Part shown: positions 1 through 5,365 of the stretch, piece by piece
Layout: each line of letters begins with the position of its first letter
Position numbering within the stretch: position 1 is the stretch's first letter
Assembly: GCA_021648585.1 (NCBI GenBank)
Contig: JAKISM010000074.1
Coordinates: forward strand, 1 to 11,278
Direction of reading: 5' to 3'
DNA: 11,278 bases
DNA from: Devosiaceae bacterium
GTDB lineage: Bacteria; Pseudomonadota; Alphaproteobacteria; Rhizobiales; Devosiaceae
The notes under the pieces: generated by a model
Told to the model about the DNA's origin: nothing
Databases searched by the model: none
Seen by the model: the letters and a program-made list of their open reading frames with translations, nothing else
Made by a program: the position numbers and the translations under genes

Positions 1-432
1 GTTGAAATGGTAGCAATTACCACACCCGATAAGTCTAAAGCCGAGCATGAAAGAATGTTAGCGGCGGCTGAGGGGATTTTGAAAAAACTAGATATTCCTT
101 TTAGAACAATGGTGCTTTGTGCTGGTGATACTGGTTATTCAATGCAAAAAACTTATGATATTGAAGCTTGGCTTCCGGGGCAAAATGCCTATCGTGAAAT
201 TTCTTCGGTTTCAATCGCAGGAGATTGGCAAGCACGGCGTATGAATGCTCGCTATCGTGATGAAAATAAAAAAGCGCAATTTGTGCATACATTAAATGGC
301 TCTGGTGTTGCGGTTGGTCGGGCGCTTGTTGCGGTGATGGAAAATTATCAACAAGAGGACGGCTCAATTACTATTCCAGATGTTTTAGTGGCTTATATGG
401 GTGGTATAAAATCCATTAGTGCAACATCATGA
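1..432 (+). CDS. serS: Seryl-tRNA synthetase, C-terminal part (5' end outside window)
   Basis: This is the last 143 codons of a class II seryl-tRNA synthetase, the cytoplasmic enzyme that charges tRNA-Ser (and tRNA-Sec where present) with serine. The frame is open from base 1, so the gene starts upstream; the tRNA-binding coiled coil and class II motif 1 are not in view. What is visible is the end of the catalytic domain: the stretch CAGDTGYSMQKTYDIEAW, then GDWQARRMNARYR, then motif 3 with its invariant arginine in GRALVAVMENYQQEDGS, and the IPDVLVAYMGG tail. Where many relatives have a cysteine-containing SSCS.CGDFQ segment, this one reads SSVSIAGDWQ, so those cysteines are absent; they are not catalytic. 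The TGA stop overlaps the surE start as ATGA, indicating translational coupling. The family assignment is secure; only completeness is limited. Confidence 0.96.
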   Translation, partial: VEMVAITTPDKSKAEHERMLAAAEGILKKLDIPFRTMVLCAGDTGYSMQKTYDIEAWLPGQNAYREISSVSIAGDWQARRMNARYRDENKKAQFVHTLNGSGVAVGRALVAVMENYQQEDGSITIPDVLVAYMGGIKSISATS

Positions 433-1214
433 GCAAAGGTCCACGCATTTTAATTTCTAATGATGATGGCATAAATGCCGTTGGTATCAAACATTTGCAA
501 GAGATTGCCGCACAAATTTCTGATGATGTGTGGGTTGTTGCACCACAAGATAACCAAAGCGGGGCAGGGCATCGTTTTACGCTTGGCACTGAATTAAGTT
601 TAGAGCAAATCGAAAATAATATTTTTGCGATAGATGGCACACCTGCCGATTGTGTGGTGATTGCTTGTACGCATATTTTGAAAGATAAAAAACCAGATAT
701 TATCCTGTCGGGCATTAATCACGGGCAAAATTTGGGCGATATTATCCATTGTTCTGGCACGTTGGCGGCGGCTCGTGAGGGGGCATTGCAAGGCGCTTTG
801 GGGATTGGGCTTAGTCAAGCCTATGATTATATGGGCAGCACTGATATAAATTGGGATTGTGCGATTGATCATGGTGCTGATATTGTGCGGGCGCTAATTA
901 AAGAACATCATGGCAATGGCACATATTATAATGTTAATTTCCCTATTGCTGAACAGGAAAGAGAGCCAGATGTGCAAATCGTACCGCACCAGCGTTTTTC
1001 AACCTCTCCTTTTAGCCATTATGCTTCTAAAAACGAGGGTAAGTTTTTTGTTACCATTCCAAAAACCCCATTGCCACTTGATGAGGGACACGATTTTCAT
1101 GCGCTTCACCACGAACATTCAATAATTGTAACACCTCTATTATTGCAACAAAGCGATGCAATAATGAGCCAAAAGTTGCAAGGAAAAATCAAATTAGGCC
1201 AACAGGTAAAATAG
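429..1214 (+). CDS. surE: 5'/3'-nucleotidase SurE
   Basis: SurE is a metal-dependent survival phosphatase that dephosphorylates nucleoside 5'- and 3'-monophosphates and, in some species, short polyphosphate. The 261 residues match the usual family length. The N-terminal metal site is intact: ILISNDDG with Asp12 and Asp13, Ser44 in NQSGAGHRFT, and Asn97 in SGINHGQNLG. IDGTPADCV (69-76) and CSGTLAAAREGAL (108-120) are further family signatures, and the C-terminal half ends in the expected IIVTPL strand. The ATG overlaps the serS stop by four bases, with no convincing Shine-Dalgarno of its own, so it is probably translated by coupling. It is followed nine bases later by pcm, the classic surE-pcm-nlpD stress and repair grouping known from Proteobacteria. 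No rpoS follows nlpD here, unlike in gammaproteobacteria. Confidence 0.96.
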   Translation: MSKGPRILISNDDGINAVGIKHLQEIAAQISDDVWVVAPQDNQSGAGHRFTLGTELSLEQIENNIFAIDGTPADCVVIACTHILKDKKPDIILSGINHGQNLGDIIHCSGTLAAAREGALQGALGIGLSQAYDYMGSTDINWDCAIDHGADIVRALIKEHHGNGTYYNVNFPIAEQEREPDVQIVPHQRFSTSPFSHYASKNEGKFFVTIPKTPLPLDEGHDFHALHHEHSIIVTPLLLQQSDAIMSQKLQGKIKLGQQVK

Positions 1215-1223
1215 GGCAATCTA

Positions 1224-1886
1224 GTGAATGATGATGAGGTTTTTGAGAATATACAAATGGCAAAAGCCTCGCTTATCCTGTCTTTGCGCCAACACGGAAT
1301 AGTTGATAAAGCAATCTTAAGAGCTTTTGAAATAGTGCCCCACGAAGCCTTTATTCCTGATGACTATCTTATCCATGCTTATCGGGACAAAACATTACCT
1401 CTGCTTCATTCACAATCAATAAGTTCCCCAACTCATTTAGCTGATCTATTAGTGCCGCTTGAGCCTGAAGGTGCTGAAAAAATCCTAGAAATTGGTACTG
1501 GATCAGGATATTGCTCAGCCCTATTGGCGTGTATGGCAAAACGAGTTTTCACGTTAGAGCGCATTGGTGATTTAGCAAAAATTGCTGAAAATAATTGGTC
1601 AAAAGCTGGCACTAGTTCTGTTGTAGGGTTTAATCTTGATGGATTACTAGGTCTTGGCGGGCATCAACCATTTTGTCGTATTTTACTTGGCGGCTCAGTG
1701 AAAGAAATATCAGAATTATTATTAGATCAGCTAAATGATGGCGGTATATTGGTGGCGGCTGTTGGCGAACCTGAAGAGCGCCAAATAATTACTCGTGTTG
1801 AGCGTATTGATGATGATTACCTATATAGCGAGCATGGTCTAATCCGACTTGCGCCATTAATTAGTGGAAAATATCGCAATCGCTAA
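1224..1886 (+). CDS. pcm: Protein-L-isoaspartate O-methyltransferase-like protein
   Basis: This family uses S-adenosylmethionine to methylate isoaspartyl residues in damaged proteins and so starts their repair in the cytoplasm. The 220-residue product has the family N-terminal signature GIVDKAILRAFEIVPHEAFIP (25-45), the SISSPTHLADLL segment corresponding to the usual TISQP, SAM motif I KILEIGTGSGYCSAL (86-100), the acidic post-I residue in LER (Glu112) and LDG (138-140). The later motif, usually FDRIIVTAA, reads FCRILLGGSV here, a noticeable departure. The start is GTG at 1224: AGGG at 1213-1216 lies seven bases upstream and overlaps the surE stop, so coupling is likely. A shorter start at 1257 (ATG) is possible but has no such signal. 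Family membership is firm; whether repair activity is normal is less certain because of the altered motif. Confidence 0.9.
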   Translation: MNDDEVFENIQMAKASLILSLRQHGIVDKAILRAFEIVPHEAFIPDDYLIHAYRDKTLPLLHSQSISSPTHLADLLVPLEPEGAEKILEIGTGSGYCSALLACMAKRVFTLERIGDLAKIAENNWSKAGTSSVVGFNLDGLLGLGGHQPFCRILLGGSVKEISELLLDQLNDGGILVAAVGEPEERQIITRVERIDDDYLYSEHGLIRLAPLISGKYRNR

Positions 1887-1996
1887 TCAGGTTTTGTCTT
1901 AAAATTATAGTAACTAAAAATTAAGCCTAACAATTAAACTCATCTTTACCTTAACAGATTATATTCAATTTAATTCAAGTTGGCACAAGTAGTTTG

Positions 1997-3187
1997 ATGA
2001 GTAATTTAATGCGTAATTTTATGTTTAGTAAACAACCTAGCAAGAAGTTGATTATAAGAGCCATTTCTATCTCAACCATGATAGTTGCAGCAACATCATT
2101 GTCGGGCTGTGTTATAGGAGATAGATCTTTGGGCGGTGCGGGGATTGATTATTCAATCGCAACAGCTGCAACAAATACGGTGAGTGGAAATCAAAATCAG
2201 TCGATGCCGGGATCATTAGGTTCTCCTTTAAACAATGATATTTTGGTAGCAACATCACCAGTTAAATATTTGCCGCCAGCAAATATTGGAAATCTTATTG
2301 AGCAAGGCGCTAATCAAATCAGCGCACCGATAGTAAATTCCAATGTTTTATCTAGTAATTTGCCAGCTTTAACTAAGCCCATTAATTCCAACAGCCTCAA
2401 TAGTCTAAGTAATAGGAGCACGAATAATATGCCCGCACAAACAATGCAAACCCCAATTATGCAACAGCCAGTTCAATCAAATGTTACGCCAACATTAGTT
2501 GCAAAAACCCCTGCTAACTCGTATTTTCATACGATTGAATCAGGGGAATCATTATTTTCAATAGCCAGAAAATATAATGTAACCGTAACGCAAATTGTTT
2601 CTGCAAATGGTCTGTCTTCTGCTGATAAAATTGGAGTTGGTCAAAAAGTTGCAATCCCAGGACGTAGTGATCTGTTGGTAGCAAAAGCTCCTGTAAAAAC
2701 GCCAGTTGCCGTTGTTCAAGCAGTACCTGCACCAAAGGCAGAGCCAAAACCAGCGCCAGTAGTTGCACAGCCAGTACAAAAGCCAGCACCAGTTGTTACA
2801 AAGACTGCAACTGCAACAAATTCAGATAAATTCCGCTGGCCAGCTAATGGAAAAGTAATTGTTGATTTTGCGGGTTCAAAGAACACAGGCATTAATATCG
2901 CAGTTGCAGAAGGTTCAGCAATTAGAGCTGCAGCTACAGGAACAGTAATTTATGTAGGCTCTGCTGTTGAAGGATATGGTAACCTTATTCTGATTAAACA
3001 TGAAAATGGCTATGTTTCAGCTTACGCACACCTATCGCAAATAACTACTGCTAAAGGCGATATTGTGCAACGTGGCGATGCGATTGGCCTTGCTGGGCAA
3101 ACAGGATCTGTAACTAGTTCACAATTACACTTTGAATTACGCAAAGGCGCAACCCCAGTTGATCCAATACCAATGTTGGCTGGTTAA
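1997..3187 (+). CDS. nlpD: NlpD/DipM-like LysM and LytM (M23) lipoprotein, probably non-catalytic
   Basis: This is an envelope lipoprotein of the NlpD/DipM type, whose known members activate cell-wall amidases during cell separation. It begins with a basic n-region and hydrophobic stretch ending in lipobox LSGC (Cys38 from this start; +2 is Val, not Asp, so outer-membrane sorting is expected by the E. coli rule). Then come a long Asn/Ser/Gln-rich linker, one LysM peptidoglycan-binding domain (about 175-222), a Pro/Ala/Lys/Val-rich linker (about 227-270) and a C-terminal LytM fold (about 278-392). The metal site is degraded: the HxxxD position reads NTGINIA and the HxH position reads QLHFE, while YAHL keeps its His. 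That points to an activator, not a hydrolase. TTG at 1994 and ATGs at 2009 and 2021 are alternative starts; none has a strong Shine-Dalgarno. It follows surE-pcm, the classic order. Confidence 0.9.
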   Translation: MSNLMRNFMFSKQPSKKLIIRAISISTMIVAATSLSGCVIGDRSLGGAGIDYSIATAATNTVSGNQNQSMPGSLGSPLNNDILVATSPVKYLPPANIGNLIEQGANQISAPIVNSNVLSSNLPALTKPINSNSLNSLSNRSTNNMPAQTMQTPIMQQPVQSNVTPTLVAKTPANSYFHTIESGESLFSIARKYNVTVTQIVSANGLSSADKIGVGQKVAIPGRSDLLVAKAPVKTPVAVVQAVPAPKAEPKPAPVVAQPVQKPAPVVTKTATATNSDKFRWPANGKVIVDFAGSKNTGINIAVAEGSAIRAAATGTVIYVGSAVEGYGNLILIKHENGYVSAYAHLSQITTAKGDIVQRGDAIGLAGQTGSVTSSQLHFELRKGATPVDPIPMLAG

Positions 3188-3213
3188 CAATCAGCAATAA
3201 ATATTCTAATTAG

Positions 3214-3242
3214 CCCATCAACACTTGTGTTGGTGGGTTTTT
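3214..3242 (+). terminator. Rho-independent terminator after the nlpD-like gene
   Basis: CCCATCAAC and GTTGGTGGG pair as a nine-base stem (one G-T wobble) around a six-base loop, and the inner A-T/C-G pairs could extend it. The stem is followed at once by TTTTT. It lies 27 bases beyond the nlpD stop and should end the surE-pcm-nlpD transcript. The A-rich 5' side is too poor for it to work equally well on the minus strand. Confidence 0.88.
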
Positions 3243-3269
3243 GCATTGTGACAAAATATTTGTTATATT
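3241..3269 (+). promoter_or_regulatory. Possible sigma70-type promoter for the small secreted protein gene
   Basis: TATATT at 3264-3269 matches five of six bases of the -10 consensus. TTGCAT at 3241-3246 is a weak -35 (TTG matches) at 17-base spacing. It sits directly behind the terminator, where an independent promoter for the next gene would be needed, and would leave an untranslated leader of about 100 bases. The match is weak and the region is generally AT-rich, so this is tentative. Confidence 0.3.
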
Positions 3270-3366
3270 CTTTTTACATCTTCAAAAGAGGAGAAGCGAA
3301 GCGAAATCAATATTAGCAAATCAAATGTATGATTGCTCTTAGTGTTTCAAATTATATTATAGAGCT

Positions 3367-3370
3367 AGGA
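3367..3370 (+). promoter_or_regulatory. Ribosome binding site deciding the start at 3377
   Basis: AGGA lies six bases before the ATG at 3377. This favours that start over the in-frame ATG at 3329, which would put 16 extra residues in front of an otherwise normal signal peptide. Confidence 0.65.
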
Positions 3371-3376
3371 ATTCTA

Positions 3377-3778
3377 ATGAACAAAATTCAAAAACTAATT
3401 TTAGCAAGCCTATTCGCAATTAGCACAATTATTGCCATAAGTTCGCCCGCCAATGCTGGCCACCCGATGGATGACCGCTATAATGGATTTGAGTTAGAGG
3501 TAGGTATATTTATTGATGATTATTATAAACGTGGCGTACCTGCTTATGAGAACGTGGATTTTTGTTTAACAAATGAGGCCAAATGTTTGCGAATTGTAGA
3601 TCATAGGTGCGGTGATAATAAGTTTGATGTGTTTATCTCAAGAGATAATGGCGATATGCTTTTAGAGAGAATAGAGCAATATGAAAGAAGTCCAGAATTT
3701 GGAGAACTTAGTATTATTGTGATCGGAGTTAGAGATGAAATTAATATTGAGGAATATTATTGCGTTTTATATGACTGA
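3377..3778 (+). CDS. Small secreted four-cysteine protein of unknown function
   Basis: I do not recognise this family. The 133-residue product begins with a textbook Sec signal peptide: MNKIQK, a hydrophobic core LILASLFAISTIIAI, and an ANA|G signal peptidase I site at 27/28. The mature part is about 106 residues, strongly acidic (DDYY, NEAK, IEEYY), with four cysteines at 63, 70, 78 and 129, enough for two disulfides in the periplasm or outside the cell. There is no lipobox, no membrane segment after the signal and no repeat. The start is set by AGGA six bases upstream; an in-frame ATG at 3329 would add 16 residues before the signal. It stands alone between the nlpD terminator and a minus-strand ATPase gene 28 bases beyond its stop, interrupting an otherwise familiar gene order. 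That position suggests a lineage-specific insertion. It is real by its signal peptide and Shine-Dalgarno; function is unknown. Confidence 0.8.
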   Translation: MNKIQKLILASLFAISTIIAISSPANAGHPMDDRYNGFELEVGIFIDDYYKRGVPAYENVDFCLTNEAKCLRIVDHRCGDNKFDVFISRDNGDMLLERIEQYERSPEFGELSIIVIGVRDEINIEEYYCVLYD

Positions 3779-3806
3779 TTTGTTGAGTTGACGCAAAATA
3801 TGTACA

Positions 3807-4685
3807 TTAAATTGCTATCCCCATCTCACCAGCTAAATGCCGAATAAATTGAATGGCTACACGCCCCGAGCGAGCGCCACGAGTTGCCGCCCATTCAATG
3901 GCTTTTGCTCGCAACTCGTTTTTTTCAACTTTCATTTTATAATGATTGGCGTAATTTTCTACCATTTTCAAATAGGTTTCTTGGTCGCAATGATGAAAAC
4001 CTAGTGAAAGACCAAACCTATCAGAAAGTGAAACTTTCTCCTCAACGGCCTCACCCGGATTTATGGCAGTAGAGCTTTCATTCTCAATCATTTCACGAGC
4101 CATAAGGTGACGGCGGTTAGAAGTTGCATAAAACAGTACGTTTTTTGGCCGCCCCTCAAGCCCACCATCAAGCACGGTTTTTAGTGATTTATAGCTAGTT
4201 TCATTTTTATCAAAACTAAGATCATCACAAAAAATCAAGAACCGCTCCTCAATTTTTGCTAAAGATCGCATAAGAAGCGGCAAAGCGCTTAAATCTTCTC
4301 GGCTTATCTCAATTAAAATCAATCTTTTGTCATTTTGTTTTTTTAAAGAACAAATTTTTTCGTGCGCAGCTTTTATTAAAGAGCTTTTCCCCATGCCCCT
4401 AGCACCCCACAAAAGCGCATTATTGGCGCTAAAGCCATTGGCAAATTGTTTGGTATTTTGCAACAAAATATTGCTAGAATGGTCAATGCCAAGTAATAAA
4501 TCATAGGGCACGCTATTAACATTATTAATAGAAATCAATGAATTAGATAGGTTGTCGAAATAATAAGCATCGCTTTTATTTAAAGCAACATCAATCCTAT
4601 TAGAATTATCCCTTAAAGAATTTATACCTTTAGAAATATCTTTAAGCGCATTTATTATTTTATTATATTTATGTTTTTTACCCAT
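3807..4685 (-). CDS. DUF815-family AAA-type ATPase
   Basis: This is a predicted cytoplasmic P-loop ATPase of the DUF815 family, whose biological role is not established. The 292-residue product has a helical N-terminal region (1-60), the family segment LLLGIDHSSNILLQNTKQF (63-81), Walker A GARGMGKSS (94-102), Walker B FLIFCDDL (149-156), a sensor-1-like YATSNRRHL (186-194), the SDRFGLSLGF box (221-230) and a C-terminal GARSGR (270-275) that resembles a sensor-2 arginine motif. All nucleotide-binding residues look intact. I place the start at the ATG at 4685 because AAGGA (4697-4693) precedes it by seven bases. A GTG at 4739 would add 18 residues but lacks such a site. The gene is convergent with the small secreted protein gene and divergent from yajC, so it is transcribed separately from both flanking operons. 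Confidence 0.88.
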   Translation of the reverse strand: MGKKHKYNKIINALKDISKGINSLRDNSNRIDVALNKSDAYYFDNLSNSLISINNVNSVPYDLLLGIDHSSNILLQNTKQFANGFSANNALLWGARGMGKSSLIKAAHEKICSLKKQNDKRLILIEISREDLSALPLLMRSLAKIEERFLIFCDDLSFDKNETSYKSLKTVLDGGLEGRPKNVLFYATSNRRHLMAREMIENESSTAINPGEAVEEKVSLSDRFGLSLGFHHCDQETYLKMVENYANHYKMKVEKNELRAKAIEWAATRGARSGRVAIQFIRHLAGEMGIAI

Positions 4686-4692
4686 TAGAATT

Positions 4693-4697
4693 TCCTT
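4693..4697 (-). promoter_or_regulatory. Ribosome binding site deciding the ATPase start
   Basis: On the minus strand AAGGA is followed after seven bases by ATG at 4685. The competing upstream GTG at 4739 has no purine-rich site at a suitable distance, so the shorter protein is preferred. Confidence 0.65.
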
Positions 4698-4738
4698 GCT
4701 TAAGAGCAACTTTACTCTTTCAAAATCACTCAATCTCA

Positions 4739-4769
4739 CCTATATGGATGTAACTAAATTAAATTGACA
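4739..4769 (-). promoter_or_regulatory. Possible promoter for the DUF815 ATPase gene
   Basis: On the minus strand TTGTCA (4769-4764, five of six) and TATAGG (4744-4739, four of six) are 19 bases apart. This would start the transcript about 45-50 bases before the ATG at 4685. The same hexamer read on the plus strand is a perfect TTGACA, but there its -10 would have to fall at or inside the yajC start codon, so I do not call it for yajC. Spacing and -10 are imperfect. Confidence 0.25.
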
Positions 4770-4786
4770 AATAAAGGGATTAAAAT

Positions 4787-5128
4787 ATGTTTATTTCACC
4801 TGCCTTTGCACAGGCTACAGGAACTGGCGGCGGCGCTGGCGATATTCTATCAAGTCTAGCTCCAATTATTATTCTTATCGTAATTTTCTGGTTTCTAATT
4901 TTTAGGCCACAACAAAAACGTGCCAAAGCGCACCAAGCAATGTTAGGGGCAGTTGTTCGTGGCGATACGGTTGTGACTAATGGCGGTCTTGTTGGTAAAG
5001 TTACCAAGGTTGTTGATGGCGATGATTTAGAAGTTGAAATCAGCAAAGGCGTGAAAGTAAAAGTTGTTCGCACCATGATTTCTGATGTGCGCTCAAAGCC
5101 TACTCCAGTAAACGACAATAAAAAATAA
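4787..5128 (+). CDS. yajC: Sec translocon accessory subunit YajC
   Basis: YajC is a small single-pass inner-membrane protein that copurifies with SecD and SecF as part of the holotranslocon. The 113-residue product has the expected form: a short Gly/Ala-rich N-terminus, one membrane segment (about 22-39, LSSLAPIIILIVIFWFLIF), the diagnostic FRPQQKR junction, and a cytoplasmic domain with RGDTVVTNGGLVGKV and EVEISKGVKVKVVRTMISDV. The ATG is preceded by AAAGGGA (4773-4779) at seven bases. The gene is divergent from the ATPase gene and 237 bases upstream of secDF. That spacer is filled with palindromic repeats, which could make YajC and SecDF output differ even if they share a transcript. Length and motifs are fully typical. 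Confidence 0.95.
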   Translation: MFISPAFAQATGTGGGAGDILSSLAPIIILIVIFWFLIFRPQQKRAKAHQAMLGAVVRGDTVVTNGGLVGKVTKVVDGDDLEVEISKGVKVKVVRTMISDVRSKPTPVNDNKK

Positions 5129-5133
5129 TCTAT

Positions 5134-5147
5134 TTGTCGTGCTGAGC
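5134..5147. repeat. Left-arm fragment of the palindromic repeat
   Basis: TTGTCGTGCTGAGC matches the first 14 bases of the two complete units downstream with one difference (G for A at the sixth base). The rest of the unit is missing. It starts six bases after the yajC stop, so it looks like a decayed or truncated third copy. Confidence 0.6.
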
Positions 5148-5154
5148 AACCCCA

Positions 5155-5226
5155 TTGTCATGCTGAGCGCAGCCGAAGCATCTTAAGTTTTAAGCTAAAG
5201 ATTCTTCACTTGCGTTCAGAATGACA
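5155..5226. repeat. 72-base imperfect palindromic repeat, copy 1
   Basis: The unit runs from TTGTCATGCTGAGCGCAGCC to GCGTTCAGAATGACA. The outer 29 bases of each arm pair at 22 positions by strict complementarity, with some mismatches being G-T wobbles, around a short loop. It is the kind of dispersed intergenic palindrome seen in many bacterial genomes. No T-run follows, so it is not a typical intrinsic terminator, although the RNA would fold strongly in either direction. It lies between yajC and secDF and has no coding potential of note. Confidence 0.85.
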
Positions 5227-5256
5227 GAGTTTAATAAACCGTTCTAAATAAGCCTA

Positions 5257-5328
5257 TTGTCATGCTGAGCGAAGCCGAAGCATCTTAAAACTAGAGTTAA
5301 AGATTCTTCACTTGCGTTCAGAATGACA
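5257..5328. repeat. 72-base imperfect palindromic repeat, copy 2
   Basis: Same length and orientation as the copy at 5155-5226, separated from it by 30 unrelated bases. By my alignment the two differ at seven of 72 positions, six of them in or next to the loop; the last 30 bases are identical. At unit positions 33 and 41 copy 1 has G and C while copy 2 has A and T, a paired change that keeps the stem. It ends 37 bases before the secDF start codon. Confidence 0.85.
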
Positions 5329-5365
5329 TCATCTAATCTAACTTAGTCATTAAAAAGAGCCTAAA

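Noticed and set aside
101..872. Several open frames of 88-99 codons on minus across serS and surE
   Set aside because: They lie entirely opposite two well-conserved genes, and their translations show no family pattern.
1887..1996. Promoter for the nlpD-like gene (TATATT at 1960-1965)
   Set aside because: The -10-like string is good but no -35 is found at 16-18 bases, and the spacer is very AT-rich. Nothing else is seen in these 110 bases.
2514..2789. Minus-strand frames rich in Leu, Gln and Val
   Set aside because: They are the shadow of the Pro/Ala/Lys/Val-rich linker and LysM domain of the nlpD-like gene; the composition follows from that repeat-like coding.
3329..3376. Upstream start for the small secreted protein
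   Set aside because: It has no ribosome binding site at a proper distance and would put 16 extra residues in front of a complete signal peptide.
4780..5118. Minus-strand 112-codon frame over yajC
   Set aside because: Fully antisense to yajC, which has all its family motifs; the Thr/Pro/Ser-rich product is typical of a shadow frame.
5155..5328. Intrinsic terminators after yajC
   Set aside because: The hairpins are long and imperfect and are not followed by a T-run, so they do not meet the usual form; they could still affect mRNA ends.
5129..5365. CRISPR array in the yajC-secDF spacer
   Set aside because: Only two full units and one fragment are present, each 72 bases with palindromic arms and one 30-base spacer. 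This fits dispersed palindromes and not a CRISPR repeat, and no cas gene is near.
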